The notes: a model not told the origin generated them from the letters alone. Positions 34,217 through 45,732 are shown, counted from the stretch's first letter. The stretch is DNA of 52,383 bases from Bifidobacterium breve (GCA_945862045.1 CAMAWR010000013.1:1-52383); one strand, 5' to 3'. Program-made: numbers and translations.

Positions 34217-36085
34217 CTACTGAGGCGGGTGAAAGCGCTGATGTACGGCGTCGGCAACCTTGGCCGGCAGCCACGACAACTCCCCCAAACGTTCGCGTGA
34301 CACGTGTTTGATTGCGGCGATGCCGCCCAGTTCTTTGAGCAGTCTTTCCCTGCGCTGCGATCCCAGACCGGGCACGCCATCCAATTCGCTGGCGCGCATG
34401 CGCTTCCCGCGTCGCTCGCGATGGAAGGTATTGGCAAAACGGTGGGCCTCGTCACGAATCACCTGCAGCATGTACAGCGCTTCGCTGCCCCGCGGGATAC
34501 GCACCGGGTCGCTCTGGTCGGGCACGTACACCTCCTCGAAACGTTTGGCGATTGCCGCAACGTTGATTTCGTCCTCAAGGCCGAGTTCGCGAACCACTTC
34601 AATCGCCACATTCAGCTGACCCTTGCCGCCATCGACCAGCAACAATTGTGGTGGATACGCAAATCGACCAGGCCGCTCACCGCGCTCGGCTGCCGGCGCA
34701 TCACGCTCGGCAACATAGGCAGACAAACGCCGTGTCAGTACCTCGCGCATGGCGGCGTAGTCATCGTTACCTTTCACTTCTTTGACGTTGAACTTGCGGT
34801 ACTCGCGCTTTTGTGGCAGGCCGTCCTCCAACACCACCATCGAGCCGACATAGTCGGTGCCGTGCAGGTGGGCCATGTCGAAACACTCGATACGCAGCGG
34901 CGCCTGGGTTAGTTGCAGATGGTCCTGCAATTCTGAAATCGCCCGACTGCGCGCGTTATGGTCGCTGGCCCTGCGCATCTTGTGGCGCACGAGAGCATCA
35001 CTTGCATTCTTGGCCACCGTCGCCATGAGCTCGCGGCGATCACCCCGCTGCGGAACTCGAATCTCCACCTTCGAACCGCGATAGCGACTCAACAGCTCCT
35101 CACAGACCGCGATGTCCGTCGGGTCGCACGACACCATGACTTCCTTCGGCCAACCGAGTGCCGGCTCTTCGGCGTAGAGGTCGACGATGACCCGACGCAT
35201 CAGCTCGGAAAGCGACAACTCCTCGGACTTATCGACGACATATCCGTTGTTGCCGAGCACGCGGCCCTTGCGCACATAAAAAACGTGCACGCTGGCCTCC
35301 AGTTCGGAGTCGCCCAGGGCGATGACGTCGAAGTCTTCGCCACGTTCACCGACCATCAGTTGACGTTCGAGGGCACGATCGATCGCACCGAGTCGATCAC
35401 GCAGGCGGGCGGCGTCCTCGAACGCCTCATTCTGCGACGCGATCGCCATCGCCGACTGCAACTCTTCCCGTATGGCATCGGTGTCGCCACCGAGAAAGCG
35501 GATGAGGCCCTGCACGTGTTGCTGGTAGGTGTCGCGTTCCACCGCCTGCACACACGGCCCGGAACATTTCTCGATGTGGAACAACAGACACGGGCGGCCG
35601 AGTCGTTCGTGCTGGCGAAACTTGGCGGCTGCACACGTGCGGATCGGGAACGACCGCAGCAACGCATCGAGCGTGTCGCGAATCGCCCAGGCGTGCGCGT
35701 ACGGACCGAAATATTTGCCACCCTTGCGCTTACGCCCGCGCGTCACACCGGCGCGGGGCCATTCGTCGTCGAGCGTCACCGCCAGAAACGGATAACTCTT
35801 GTCATCGCGCAATCGCACGTTGAAACGCGGACGATGCTGCTTGATCAGGTTGTATTCAAGGAGCAGCGCCTCTACTTCGCTGTTGACCTCGATCCACGCA
35901 AGATCAGTCGCCGCCGCCACCATCGTCGCGGTGCGGGTATGCAGGGTGGCCGGATCGGCGAAGTAGCTGCCCACCCGTGAACGCAGGTTCGTGGCCTTGC
36001 CGACATAGATGATGCGGCCGTATTCATCCTTGAATTGATACGACCCCGGCCCAGTCGGGAGCGCCGATATGTCAGGTCGTAGCAC
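34217..36085 (-). CDS. uvrC: excinuclease ABC subunit C
   Basis: 622 residues. GIY-YIG nuclease at residues 10-95 (GSYQFKDEYGRIIYVGKATN), the four-cysteine element RTCAAAKF...GRPCLLFHIEKCSGPC expected for the Fe-S site of UvrC, UVR motif near 205-235, the RNase-H-like C-terminal nuclease with FDMAHLHGTDYVGSMVV and LLLVDGGKGQ, and the double helix-hairpin-helix end (VPGLGSQRRERLLKELGGI). Makes both incisions in nucleotide excision repair. Three bases behind uvrA. Confidence 0.97.
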   Translation of the reverse strand: MLRPDISALPTGPGSYQFKDEYGRIIYVGKATNLRSRVGSYFADPATLHTRTATMVAAATDLAWIEVNSEVEALLLEYNLIKQHRPRFNVRLRDDKSYPFLAVTLDDEWPRAGVTRGRKRKGGKYFGPYAHAWAIRDTLDALLRSFPIRTCAAAKFRQHERLGRPCLLFHIEKCSGPCVQAVERDTYQQHVQGLIRFLGGDTDAIREELQSAMAIASQNEAFEDAARLRDRLGAIDRALERQLMVGERGEDFDVIALGDSELEASVHVFYVRKGRVLGNNGYVVDKSEELSLSELMRRVIVDLYAEEPALGWPKEVMVSCDPTDIAVCEELLSRYRGSKVEIRVPQRGDRRELMATVAKNASDALVRHKMRRASDHNARSRAISELQDHLQLTQAPLRIECFDMAHLHGTDYVGSMVVLEDGLPQKREYRKFNVKEVKGNDDYAAMREVLTRRLSAYVAERDAPAAERGERPGRFAYPPQLLLVDGGKGQLNVAIEVVRELGLEDEINVAAIAKRFEEVYVPDQSDPVRIPRGSEALYMLQVIRDEAHRFANTFHRERRGKRMRASELDGVPGLGSQRRERLLKELGGIAAIKHVSRERLGELSWLPAKVADAVHQRFHPPQ

Positions 36086-36088
36086 TGG

Positions 36089-38932
36089 TTAACCGCGCAG
36101 CGCCTTTGCCAAAAAACGCGCAGTATGGCTCCCCTTCATCCGTGCCACATCCTCGGGAGTGCCCTCGGCAACGATCAGTCCCCCACCATCCCCACCTTCC
36201 GGACCGAGGTCGATGATCCAGTCGGCCGTTTTGATCACATCGAGGTTGTGCTCGATCACCAGCACCGTGTTGCCTTGGTCGACGAGTCGCGCCAACACGA
36301 TCAACAGACGACGAATGTCCTCGAAGTGCAGACCGGTGGTCGGTTCGTCCAACAGGTAGATGGTGTGCCCGGTACTGCGACGCGCCAGCTCACTGGCGAG
36401 CTTGACACGCTGGGCCTCGCCGCCCGACAGCGTCGGCGCCGACTGCCCGAGACGCACGTACTCGAGCCCGACGTCCATGAGGGTCTGGAGATGGCGGGCA
36501 ATGCGGGGCTGGTTGGAAAAAAAACCGACCGCTTCGCTGATCGGCATGTGGAGGATTTCGGCGATGTTCTTGCCTTTGAAGCGAATCTCGAGGGTGTCAC
36601 GGTTGTAGCGCGCACCCTTGCACACCTCGCACGGCACGTACACATCCGGCAGGAACTGCATCTCGATTCGGATGGTGCCGTCACCGGAACACGCTTCGCA
36701 TCGACCACCCGAGACATTGAACGAAAAACGCCCGGGCTGGTACCCCCGCACCTTGGCGTCGGGGGTATTGGCGAACAATTTACGGATGTCGTCGAACACG
36801 CCGGTGTACGTGGCCGGATTGGACCGTGGGGTGCGACCGATCGGCGATTGATCCATGTCGATGACCTTGTCCAACTTCTCGATGCCCGTCACACTCTTGT
36901 GACGACCGGGCGAATCCTTCGTCTTGTAAATTTTCTGCATCAACGCCGGCAACAGGATGTCTCGTACCAGCGTGCTCTTGCCGCTACCCGACACACCGGT
37001 GACGGCGACGAAACAACCCAAGGGAATGCGTACGTCGATTTGCTTGAGGTTGTGTTCGCGCGCACCCTTGACGACGAGTGCATCGGTGCCGATGCTGCGA
37101 CGCTTCTTTGGCAGTTCGATTGACCGGCGGCCCGACAGATAGGCCCCGGTGATCGAATTGGCGACTTTTTCGATGCCCTCCACCGCACCGCTGTACACGA
37201 TTTCACCGCCGTGCTCACCGGCACCCGGCCCGATGTCGACGATCCAGTCGCTGGCGCGGATGGTGTCTTCGTCGTGCTCGACCACCAACACGGTGTTGCC
37301 CAGGTCACGCAAACGGTGCAGCGTGTCGATCAAGCGATGGTTGTCGCGCTGGTGCAGGCCAATCGACGGTTCGTCGAGCACGTACAAGGTGCCGACGAGG
37401 CCCGAACCAATTTGGCTCGCCAGTCGAATGCGTTGGGCCTCACCACCAGCAAGCGTGCCCGCCGAACGGGACAAGGCGAGATAGTCCAGACCCACGTCGA
37501 GCAGGAAGCCCAGCCGGGCGTTGATCTCTTTGGTAATTCGCTCGGCAATGAGCTTTTCCCGCTTGGTGAGGGTGAGGCCGGCCAGGAATTTCGCCGACTC
37601 ACCGATGGACATCCCGCAGACCTGCGAGATGGTCAAGGCATTGACCTTGACGGCGAGAGACTCGGGTTTGAGACGCGCACCCTTGCAGGTGGAGCAGGGC
37701 TTTTCTCGCATGTAACTTTCGTACTGTTCGCGCTGGTTCTCGCTCTCGGCGCTTTCGTGGCGACGCTTCAACCACGGGATGACCCCCTCGAACGCCGTGC
37801 TGTACTCGCGCACGCGCCCGTACCGGTTGCGATATTTGACGATGACGTTGTCACCGAGCCCATACATGACTGTTTTCTGTTGCTTCGCCGACAACTTGCC
37901 GTACGGCTTGTCGGTATCGATGCCCTCTTCTTCGGCGACGGCTTCGAGCATGCGCGTGAAGTACATGGTGTGGGCGCTGCGCCAGGGTGCGATTGCCCCT
38001 GCTGAGATGCTGAGATCGGGATCGGGGATCACCAGTTCGGCGTCGACCTCGTAGGTGGTGCCCAATCCGAGACATTTGACGCAGGCTCCGTACGGCGTGT
38101 TGAAAGAGAAGTTGCGGGGTGCCAACGCTTCGTACGAGGTGCTGCATTTCGGGCAGACGAGTTGCTGGCTGAAATTGAGGATCTCGCTGACAGTTTCGCC
38201 TTTGCCCATGATCTCGACCGTGGCGACACCATTGGCGAGGCGCAAGGCCGTTTCCATACTGTCGGTCAGTCGTCGGGTGATACTGCTTTTGCGCACCAAA
38301 CGATCGACCACCACATCGATGGTGTGCGCCTCGTAACGCGCCAGTTTGGTGCCGCTCTTTTGAAACTCGGCGATCTCCACGACCGTGCCGTCAACGCGTG
38401 CCCGGGTGAAACCTTGGCTCAAAAGGTCGAGGAGCAACGAGTCGTATTCACCCTTGCGACCGCGCACGACGGGCGCCAGCACCTGAAACCGGGTGCCCTC
38501 CTTCAGTTCCATCACCTGGTCGACGATTTGTTCGGGCGTCTGCTTGGTGAGTTGGGCCTCGTCTTGTACGCAGTGCTGGATGCCGATACGGGCATAGAGC
38601 AGGCGCAGGTAGTCGTACACCTCGGTGATCGTGCCGACGGTCGAACGAGGATTGCGCGACGATGATTTTTGGTCGATCGAAATGGCCGGCGACAGACCCT
38701 CGATGACATCGACGTCGGGTTTGTCCATCTGGCCGAGGAACTGTCGGGCGTATGAGCTGAGGCTTTCGACATAGCGACGTTGGCCCTCGGCGTAGATCGT
38801 GTCGAAGGCGAGGCTGCTCTTGCCCGAGCCCGAAAGCCCGGTCAGCACGATCAATCGGTCGCGCGGCAATTCAAGATTGACGTTCTTCAGGTTGTGCTCG
38901 CGGGCACCCTTGATGATGATTGAGTCGGCCAC
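36089..38932 (-). CDS. uvrA: excinuclease ABC subunit A
   Basis: 947 residues, full length. Two ABC ATPase modules: the first with GLSGSGKSS near residues 33-41, the second with [10 protein letters not shown] in the second half, each with its signature LSGGEAQR or AGGEAQR. Zinc modules are C..C...C..C in CPKCSTSYE...CVKCLGLG and in CEACSGDG...CEVCKGARY. Damage recognition and UvrB loading in nucleotide excision repair. Sits between uvrB (nine bases) and uvrC (three bases), so all three excinuclease genes form one unit. Confidence 0.98.
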   Translation of the reverse strand: MADSIIIKGAREHNLKNVNLELPRDRLIVLTGLSGSGKSSLAFDTIYAEGQRRYVESLSSYARQFLGQMDKPDVDVIEGLSPAISIDQKSSSRNPRSTVGTITEVYDYLRLLYARIGIQHCVQDEAQLTKQTPEQIVDQVMELKEGTRFQVLAPVVRGRKGEYDSLLLDLLSQGFTRARVDGTVVEIAEFQKSGTKLARYEAHTIDVVVDRLVRKSSITRRLTDSMETALRLANGVATVEIMGKGETVSEILNFSQQLVCPKCSTSYEALAPRNFSFNTPYGACVKCLGLGTTYEVDAELVIPDPDLSISAGAIAPWRSAHTMYFTRMLEAVAEEEGIDTDKPYGKLSAKQQKTVMYGLGDNVIVKYRNRYGRVREYSTAFEGVIPWLKRRHESAESENQREQYESYMREKPCSTCKGARLKPESLAVKVNALTISQVCGMSIGESAKFLAGLTLTKREKLIAERITKEINARLGFLLDVGLDYLALSRSAGTLAGGEAQRIRLASQIGSGLVGTLYVLDEPSIGLHQRDNHRLIDTLHRLRDLGNTVLVVEHDEDTIRASDWIVDIGPGAGEHGGEIVYSGAVEGIEKVANSITGAYLSGRRSIELPKKRRSIGTDALVVKGAREHNLKQIDVRIPLGCFVAVTGVSGSGKSTLVRDILLPALMQKIYKTKDSPGRHKSVTGIEKLDKVIDMDQSPIGRTPRSNPATYTGVFDDIRKLFANTPDAKVRGYQPGRFSFNVSGGRCEACSGDGTIRIEMQFLPDVYVPCEVCKGARYNRDTLEIRFKGKNIAEILHMPISEAVGFFSNQPRIARHLQTLMDVGLEYVRLGQSAPTLSGGEAQRVKLASELARRSTGHTIYLLDEPTTGLHFEDIRRLLIVLARLVDQGNTVLVIEHNLDVIKTADWIIDLGPEGGDGGGLIVAEGTPEDVARMKGSHTARFLAKALRG

Positions 38933-38941
38933 GGCGCAACG

Positions 38942-40987
38942 CTAATTCGTCGGACGTGCTTCACGAAGTTCGCGCCGCAATTCGCGCACCTCGTCACGTA
39001 GTCGGGCGGCTTGTTCGAAATGCAGGTCGGCGGCCGCCTGATGCATTTCTTCCTCGAGGGTCTGCACGAGCCGAGCCAATTCACTCTCCCCGAGTTTGGC
39101 CAGGTCACGAATGACCTTGTCGCGCTCACGCGACGTGCGCCGACCCTTGCCGGGATACGGGGCGGTGTTGTCAGGACGCAGGATCGACAAGATGTCGCCG
39201 ACGGCCTTGCGAATCGTCTTGGGTTCGATTCCACGTTCGGCGTTGTAGGCCTTCTGCTTTTCACGGCGTGCATTGGTGAGGTTGATGGCTGAGTCCATGG
39301 CCTTGGTATGGCGATCGGCGTACATGATCACCTGGCCGTCCACGTTGCGCGCCGCACGACCGATGGTTTGGATGAGCGAGGTTTCACTGCGCAAGAAACC
39401 CTCCTTGTCGGCATCAAGAATGGCCACCAACGACACCTCGGGCAGGTCCAAACCCTCACGCAGCAGGTTGATACCGACCAGCACGTCGAATTCCCCGAGA
39501 CGCAACGCCCGCAGGATCTCGATGCGCTCGATGGTGTCGATGTTGGAGTGCAGATAGCGCACCCGCAGACCTTGTTCGAGCAGGTACTCGGTCAGATCTT
39601 CGGCCATTTTTTTGGTGAGGGTCGTGATCAACACACGGTCGCCCATCTTGACTCGTTCGTGCACGTTGACGATGATGTCGTCGATCTGCCCCTTGGTGGG
39701 TTTCACGATGACTTCCGGGTCGATGAGGCCCGTTGGTCGCACGATCTGCTCGACCACCTGTTGGGAGTTCTGCAGTTCGAACTTGGCGGGTGTTGCTGAC
39801 ATGAAAATACATTGATTGACCCGCTCGAGGGTTTCTTCAAAGCGCAACGGACGATTCTCGCAGGCGCTCGGCAGACGAAAACCATGTTCGACGAGTGTCG
39901 TTTTGCGGGCTCGATCGCCGGCAAACTGCCCGTACAGCTGCGGCACCGCCACATGGCTCTCGTCGACCACCAACAAATAGTCGTCGGGGAAATAGTCGAG
40001 CAGCGTGAACGGTGGCTGGCCGGGCTGACGGTCGTCGATGTGCATCGAATAGTTCTCGATGCCGTTGCAATAACCCATTTCTTGGATCATCTCGAGGTCG
40101 TAGCGGGTGCGCATTCCGAGACGCTGCGCTTCGAGCAATTTGCCATTGGCATTGAACCAGGTCAAACGCTCGGCGAGCTCTGCTTCGATTCGGGCGATGG
40201 CGCTGCGCATGCTTTCTTCGCTCGCCACGTAGTGGGTGGCAGGAAAAATCAGGATCTCACTCGGCGTGCTCAACGTTTCGCCGGTGACGGCATCGACGAT
40301 GCTGATGCGCTCGATGGTGTCGCCGAACATTTCGATGCGCGTCACCGACGATTCATAGGCGGGCTGCAGTTCGATGGTGTCACCGCGCACCCGGAAATTG
40401 CCACGGGCAAGTGCCGTGTCGTTGCGCTCGTACTGCAGATCGACCAGGCGACGCAGGATACTTTGCTGTTCGTATTCGACCCCCTGATGCAGCTCGAGCA
40501 GGTGACCCTTGTACTCATCGGGATCCCCCATGCCGTAGATACAACTCACCGATGCCACCACGATCACGTCGCGACGGGTTAGCAATGCCGCCGTCGCCGA
40601 GTGACGAAGCCGGTCGATCTCGTCGTTGATCGAGGAATCTTTTTCGATGAACGTGTCACTCGACGGAATGTAGGCCTCGGGTTGGTAGTAGTCGTAGTAA
40701 CTGACGAAGTACTCCACCCGATTATCCGGGAAGAACTCGCGCATTTCTTGCGCCAGCTGGGCCGCCAAGCTTTTGTTGGGGGCCAGGATCAGGGTTGGAC
40801 GCTGGATTTTTTCGATCGTCCAGGCGATGGTTGCCGACTTGCCCGAACCGGTGATGCCGAGGAGGGTTTGAAAGCGGTCACCACGCTCGATGCCAAGGGC
40901 CAAGGCGGCTATCGCCTCGGGCTGATCACCAGCCGGTGCATAATCCGACACCACCTTGAAGGCGTGCTTGGAGCGGGTATCTACCAC
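38942..40987 (-). CDS. uvrB: excinuclease ABC subunit B
   Basis: 681 residues. Helicase superfamily 2: Walker [13 protein letters not shown], the beta-hairpin [24 protein letters not shown] box ([11 protein letters not shown]), motifs V/VI with [20 protein letters not shown] and QTIGRAARN, and the C-terminal UVR domain ([23 protein letters not shown]). Central damage-verification factor. Between coaE and uvrA with nine-base gaps on each side. Confidence 0.98.
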   Translation of the reverse strand: MVDTRSKHAFKVVSDYAPAGDQPEAIAALALGIERGDRFQTLLGITGSGKSATIAWTIEKIQRPTLILAPNKSLAAQLAQEMREFFPDNRVEYFVSYYDYYQPEAYIPSSDTFIEKDSSINDEIDRLRHSATAALLTRRDVIVVASVSCIYGMGDPDEYKGHLLELHQGVEYEQQSILRRLVDLQYERNDTALARGNFRVRGDTIELQPAYESSVTRIEMFGDTIERISIVDAVTGETLSTPSEILIFPATHYVASEESMRSAIARIEAELAERLTWFNANGKLLEAQRLGMRTRYDLEMIQEMGYCNGIENYSMHIDDRQPGQPPFTLLDYFPDDYLLVVDESHVAVPQLYGQFAGDRARKTTLVEHGFRLPSACENRPLRFEETLERVNQCIFMSATPAKFELQNSQQVVEQIVRPTGLIDPEVIVKPTKGQIDDIIVNVHERVKMGDRVLITTLTKKMAEDLTEYLLEQGLRVRYLHSNIDTIERIEILRALRLGEFDVLVGINLLREGLDLPEVSLVAILDADKEGFLRSETSLIQTIGRAARNVDGQVIMYADRHTKAMDSAINLTNARREKQKAYNAERGIEPKTIRKAVGDILSILRPDNTAPYPGKGRRTSRERDKVIRDLAKLGESELARLVQTLEEEMHQAAADLHFEQAARLRDEVRELRRELREARPTN

Positions 40988-40996
40988 TCGGCGAGC

Positions 40997-41635
40997 CTAC
41001 GACTCGAGTGCGCCGGCCACCCGACCCGCGTCGGCTTGCGCCGGTGGCAGACAGCACATCCAGGCCCAGGCCGCACCCACGTGTCGCGCCAGATCGAGTC
41101 GAGACCCGGAGTTGTCGATGATCCAATCGGCAGCCGCTCGCCGTGTGCTGCGTGGGGCCTGTCGTGCGATTCTCGCCCGTGCATCGTCGATCGTAAAACC
41201 GCGCTGGGCCACCAGTCGCTCCACTGCAATCTCGGGGTCAAGGTCAACCACCACTACTCCGCTCAGTCCGGTGCGGGGGTTCTCCACCAGCAGCGGTACA
41301 TCAAGAATCACCACCTTGGTGGTGTTGCGATGTTCGTTGATCCGCCGCATCATCTCGTGACCCACCGCCGGGTGAACGATGCGATTGAGGTCGGCGAGCG
41401 CCGACGCATCACCGAACACGATGCTGGCCACAACGCCACGATCGAGATGTCCGCTAGCAGCCAGCACCTGGGCGCCGAATCGTTCGACGATCTGGGCGAA
41501 CACTTTTTGCCCGGGCAGTTGCAGGTCGCGAACGATGGCATCAGCATCAACGACCACGGCACCGTGCGCCGCAAGTTGCGACGACACGAGCGATTTGCCC
41601 GAACCCATACCACCCGTGAGACCTACGAGAATCAT
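40997..41635 (-). CDS. coaE: dephospho-CoA kinase
   Basis: 212 residues. P-loop GLTGGMGSGKS at 6-16, VVDADAIVRDLQLPG with the substrate-binding Asp, HPAVGHEMMRRI, VVILDVPLLVENP and VVDLDPEIAVERLVAQRG, the full CoaE pattern. Last step of coenzyme A synthesis (ATP-dependent phosphorylation of dephospho-CoA). The C-terminus ends shortly after the LID/RAAADWIIDNSG region. Located between rpsA and uvrB as in Mycobacterium. Confidence 0.95.
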   Translation of the reverse strand: MILVGLTGGMGSGKSLVSSQLAAHGAVVVDADAIVRDLQLPGQKVFAQIVERFGAQVLAASGHLDRGVVASIVFGDASALADLNRIVHPAVGHEMMRRINEHRNTTKVVILDVPLLVENPRTGLSGVVVVDLDPEIAVERLVAQRGFTIDDARARIARQAPRSTRRAAADWIIDNSGSRLDLARHVGAAWAWMCCLPPAQADAGRVAGALES

Positions 41636-41672
41636 CGAGTCATCTCGCGGATACCGGTCGCGGCTACCTTAT

Positions 41673-42941
41673 TTAGGTGTTCGGCGGACTTTCGGCCTGG
41701 AACAACTCGCCCCATGCCGCTTCACGAGTTGCATCATCGGTGCCCACCCAGTTGCCTTGTTCGTCAGCCTTGAACTGATCGCGGTACTCGGGTGCGAGTT
41801 CGCCACCCTCGGCGGCTTGCTTGATCGACACGCTGATACGTCGACGGGCAAGGTCGAGGTCGATGATCTTGACCCACAACTCTTCGCCGGGCGTGACCAC
41901 TTGTTCGGGTGCTTCGACGTGATGCGTTGACATCTCCGAGATGTGCACGAGACCTTCGATGCCATCGCCAACCTGCACGAACGCACCGAATGGCACGATC
42001 TTGGTGACACGTCCGTAGACCAACTGGTTGACGGCGTGCGTTTCGGCAAACGACTGCCAAGGGTCTTGTTGGGTGGCCTTGAGCGAAAGGCTGATTCGCT
42101 CGCGGTCGCCGTCGATTTCCAGCACCTTGACCTCGACCTCGTCGCCGACCTTGACGATTTCGTTCGGGTCGTCGACATGCTTCCACGACAATTCAGAGAC
42201 GTGGATGAGGCCATCCATGCCACCGAGGTCGACGAACACACCGAACGCCACGATTGACGAGACACGACCCTTGCGTACTTCGCCCACCTTGAGGTTGACG
42301 AGGAAGCCGTCACGGCTCTCACGCTGGGTTGCTTCAAGTACGGCACGGCGGGAAAGCACCACGTTGTTGCGCTGGCGGTCGAGCTCGAGGATTTTTGCCT
42401 GGATCTTTTGACCGACGTACGGCGCCAGGTCTTTCACGCGACGCAACTCGACGAGCGATGCCGGCAGGAAGCCGCGCAAGCCGATGTCGACGATCAAGCC
42501 ACCCTTGACTTCTTCGATGACGAGGCCCTCAACGGTGCCGTCCTCGTTCTTGACCCGCTCGACATCTCCCCAGGCCCGCTCGTATTGCGCGCGCTTCTTG
42601 GACAGCAGCAGACGACCTTCTTTGTCCTCGAGCGTGAGCACGAGCGCCTCGATTTTTTCGCCGAGCGACACGACGGTGTGCGGGTCGATGTCTTGGCGAA
42701 TCGCCAACTCGCGACCAAGGATGACACCTTCGGTTTTGTAGCCGATTTCCAGCAACACTTCTTCGCGGGTGATACGCACGACGGTGCCGGTCACCAACTT
42801 GCCTTCTTTGATTTCGACGAAGGTGTTCGCAAATTCATCGGCGAAAGATGCGTCACGCTCGGTGACTTTGCGCGGGATGTAATTGCCGCTTTGGTCAAAC
42901 GTGCCCATTGCTGCGGCTGGACTCAGAGTTGTATCAGTCAT
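41673..42941 (-). CDS. rpsA: 30S ribosomal protein S1
   Basis: 422 residues from the ATG at 42941, chosen for its AAGG site seven bases upstream; an in-frame ATG at 42980 is less likely. Four S1 RNA-binding repeats can be followed: GKLVTGTVVRITREEVLLEI, GTVEGLVIEEVKGGLIVDIG, GEVRKGRVSSIVAFGVFVDLG and NQLVYGRVTKIVPFGAFVQVG, the four-repeat form usual in actinobacteria. Binds mRNA at the small subunit. Separated from polA by 61 bases that hold a stem-loop and a possible -10 (TACTCT, 42963-42968, minus strand). Confidence 0.97.
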   Translation of the reverse strand: MTDTTLSPAAAMGTFDQSGNYIPRKVTERDASFADEFANTFVEIKEGKLVTGTVVRITREEVLLEIGYKTEGVILGRELAIRQDIDPHTVVSLGEKIEALVLTLEDKEGRLLLSKKRAQYERAWGDVERVKNEDGTVEGLVIEEVKGGLIVDIGLRGFLPASLVELRRVKDLAPYVGQKIQAKILELDRQRNNVVLSRRAVLEATQRESRDGFLVNLKVGEVRKGRVSSIVAFGVFVDLGGMDGLIHVSELSWKHVDDPNEIVKVGDEVEVKVLEIDGDRERISLSLKATQQDPWQSFAETHAVNQLVYGRVTKIVPFGAFVQVGDGIEGLVHISEMSTHHVEAPEQVVTPGEELWVKIIDLDLARRRISVSIKQAAEGGELAPEYRDQFKADEQGNWVGTDDATREAAWGELFQAESPPNT

Positions 42942-42982
42942 TGGTTGCCTTCGGTGGATGGAAGAGTAGGGATAGGACATTT

Positions 42983-43002
42983 CCCGTCTCGCGACGGACG
43001 GG
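42983..43002 (-). terminator. stem-loop between polA and rpsA
   Basis: CCCGTC (42983-42988) pairs with GACGGG (42997-43002) around an eight-base loop, directly behind the polA stop. No T-run follows, so it is at best a weak terminator or an RNA-processing stem that would separate polA from the highly expressed rpsA. Confidence 0.4.
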
Positions 43003-45732
43003 TCAGGCTACCTTCGCCGCCGCCCAACTGGCCCCCCACGAGGCGTTCACCACGAGCGGTACATCGAGTTGGGCGGCATCGTGCATGGCGGTGAGCACCA
43101 ACTCCCCCACCCGGTCGCGTTCCGCCGTGGCGACTTCGACGATCACCTCGTCGTGGACCTGCAACACGAGACGGCTCATGAACCCGCCCTGTTCGAGCTG
43201 TTGGTCGATGGCTACCAGCGCCATCTTGAAAATATCAGCCGCCAAGCCCTGGATACCGGCGTTCATCGCCATCCGGGTGGCCCCAGCCTCAACCTGGCGA
43301 ATCGGGCTGTGGATGCCCTCGATGTTTCGGCGGCGGCCGAACAACGTGGTGGTGTAGCCATCCCGTTTGGCGGTGGCAACTGCTTCGTCCATATATCTCT
43401 TCACCTGCGGAAAAGCCGCGAAGTAGGCGTTCAGGATCTCCCTTGCTGCACCGACATCGATGGCCAAACGTTGACTGAGCCCGTAGGCCTCCATGCCGTA
43501 GGCCAAGCCATAGGCCACCATCTTCGCCGTACCGCGTTGCTCACTCGTCACCGCTGCCACGTCGATACCAAACACTTGACCCGCCGTCACACGATGGACA
43601 TCGACGCCGTCTTTGAATGCCCGCAACAGACCTGGATCCTTCGAGAGGTGGGCGATGCAGCGCAATTCGATCTGGTTGTAATCCGCCACGAGAAATTCGT
43701 TGCGTGGTCGCGGCACGAAGACCTCGCGAAAAACCCGTCCCGATTCGTTGCGCACGGGAATGTTGTGCAGGTTCGGTTGATCACTCGACAACCGACCGGT
43801 GCGGGCCACCGTCTGGTTGAAACTTGCATGAATTCGTCCGTCGGGAGCGATGGTGGCAAGCAAACCTTGGGCATAGGTGGAACGCAGTTTTTCGACCTCG
43901 CGATACTCGAGTAACGCGTCGATGAACTCAGGCCATTCGTCACGTAGTTTTTCGAGTGATGCAGCGTCGGTGCTCGGCGCTTTTTTGGTCTTTGTTTTCT
44001 TACCACCGGTCAGGCCCCGCTCTTGGAACAACACCGTGGCCAACTGCTTCGTGGAGTTCACATTGAACTCCTTGCCCGCCAGACCATGCAGGGTCGCCAC
44101 GAGTTTCGTGCTGCGCTGCTGCAAATCGGTGGCCAAAGCCGTCAGACGTTGGGCGTCAACGGCGATACCAACGTGCTCCATCTTGGCCAGCACGCGCACG
44201 AGTGGAAGTTCGGTGGCACCGTACAGCCCCGTGAGTTGCACGCTCGCCAACTCGTCCTGCAGCGGCTGGCGGCACAGCAGCGCAACCGCTGCCTCGCTGG
44301 CCGCCGACTGCACCGCCATGTCGTCGGTGTCGGCAGCGAAGTTCAACTGTCCGGTCGGTGCTGCGCCGCTCACCGCGATTTCCCGACCGAGCCAGCGCCT
44401 GGCGACCGTTGCGACATCGTACGAACCCGTACTTGAGTCGGCGAGGTACGCCGCAATGGCGGTGTCGTACGCCAGTCGGACAAGATCGATGTCAATGTCA
44501 AGTAGCCCGCGCATGGCATTGCGCGCATCGTGCATCACCACATCGTTATGACGCAGCAATGCGTCGCGCACCTGTTTGTCACCGAGCACTTCGGTGCTGA
44601 TCGACGCACAGGTGATCGATCCGTTCACTTCGCTGCCGTTCGATATCAGCAGCGCTCGAATGGCGCTGCGCCCAGGCTCGCCGGCCCACGCGATGGCTAG
44701 CCCAAGTGGCGCCGCGTCGGACAGGAGGGCAACGGCTCGTGACGCATCGGCTGAATCCACGACCACCACGATCGGCGCTCGGGCGTCGGGCACCGTGGTC
44801 GGCGCGCCAACACCCGGTGACTCCGATGTTGCGGCTGGTGCTGAGCGCGTGGTCGTGCTCCCGAACTTGTTGAAGAGCGGCTTCCAGCGAGTGGCCATCG
44901 TCGAGAACTCAAGCCGGCTGAACACTGCGCGCAATGCCGCTTCATCGGGTTGCGGCACCCACGCGGCTTGCTGCAGGGTCACTGGCACGTCCTTGCGCAA
45001 AATCATCAGTTGGGCGTTGCGCAACACACGTTCTCGTGATTCGTGCAGGGCGGCACACAATTTGGGTGTTTGCTCATCGGCATGAGCGAACACCGCAGCA
45101 ATCGATGCGTACTTGTTCATCAATTTTGCGGCAGTCTTTTCACCGACACCAGGCACCCCGTCGAGATTGTCGCTCGGGTCGCCACGTAACGCGGCATACT
45201 CGGCGTATTGCTTCGGGGTCACGCCCGTTCGCTCTTTGATGCCTGCTTCGTCGTACAGCGCGTAATCAGAAACGCCACGCTTGTTGTACAACACCCGGAT
45301 GTTCGGGTCGCTCACCAACTGATAGGCATCGCGATCGCCGGTGACGATGAGTAATTCATCATGGGGAGTGATCGATGCAGCAACCGTCGCAATGATGTCA
45401 TCACCCTCGAACCCTGCGATATCGAGGGTCGCGACTCCCGCCGCCACGAGCAGTTCGTTCCTCACGAAATCCAACTGCTGGTACAGCGAGTCCGGTTGTT
45501 TTTCACGTTGGGCCTTGTATTCGGGTGCGGCTTCGTGGCGGAACGTTTTTTCTTTGCGATCGAACACCACGACGAGTGCGTCAGGGTCATGATCCTTCAC
45601 CAACGTGACGAACATCGAGCAGAATCCAAAAATAGCGTTGGTGATTTCGCCACGGCTGGTGACCATCGTGTCGGGAAGTGCATAGAAGGCTCGGTAGACG
45701 AGCGAGTTGCCGTCGAGGACCATCACCTTCAT
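43003..45732 (-). CDS. polA: DNA polymerase I
   Basis: 909 residues. 5'-3' exonuclease domain (1-290) with LDGNSLVYRAFYALP, VVVFDRKEKTFRHE, FEGDDIIATVA and VPGVGEKTAAKLM; a 3'-5' exonuclease-like domain (about 310-500) in which the DxE metal motif is lost (LGLAIAWAGE), so no proofreading is expected; polymerase domain with motif A VADYNQIELR, O-helix KMVAYGLAYGMEAYGL and motif C LQVHDEVIVE. A Tyr stands at the O-helix position that is Phe in E. coli and Taq. Translation is coupled to pdtaR by a four-base overlap. Confidence 0.97.
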   Translation of the reverse strand: MKVMVLDGNSLVYRAFYALPDTMVTSRGEITNAIFGFCSMFVTLVKDHDPDALVVVFDRKEKTFRHEAAPEYKAQREKQPDSLYQQLDFVRNELLVAAGVATLDIAGFEGDDIIATVAASITPHDELLIVTGDRDAYQLVSDPNIRVLYNKRGVSDYALYDEAGIKERTGVTPKQYAEYAALRGDPSDNLDGVPGVGEKTAAKLMNKYASIAAVFAHADEQTPKLCAALHESRERVLRNAQLMILRKDVPVTLQQAAWVPQPDEAALRAVFSRLEFSTMATRWKPLFNKFGSTTTRSAPAATSESPGVGAPTTVPDARAPIVVVVDSADASRAVALLSDAAPLGLAIAWAGEPGRSAIRALLISNGSEVNGSITCASISTEVLGDKQVRDALLRHNDVVMHDARNAMRGLLDIDIDLVRLAYDTAIAAYLADSSTGSYDVATVARRWLGREIAVSGAAPTGQLNFAADTDDMAVQSAASEAAVALLCRQPLQDELASVQLTGLYGATELPLVRVLAKMEHVGIAVDAQRLTALATDLQQRSTKLVATLHGLAGKEFNVNSTKQLATVLFQERGLTGGKKTKTKKAPSTDAASLEKLRDEWPEFIDALLEYREVEKLRSTYAQGLLATIAPDGRIHASFNQTVARTGRLSSDQPNLHNIPVRNESGRVFREVFVPRPRNEFLVADYNQIELRCIAHLSKDPGLLRAFKDGVDVHRVTAGQVFGIDVAAVTSEQRGTAKMVAYGLAYGMEAYGLSQRLAIDVGAAREILNAYFAAFPQVKRYMDEAVATAKRDGYTTTLFGRRRNIEGIHSPIRQVEAGATRMAMNAGIQGLAADIFKMALVAIDQQLEQGGFMSRLVLQVHDEVIVEVATAERDRVGELVLTAMHDAAQLDVPLVVNASWGASWAAAKVA

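Noticed and set aside
34958-35980. Open frame of 340 codons antisense to uvrC
   Set aside because: Mirror of uvrC codon bias; no recognisable motif or start signal.
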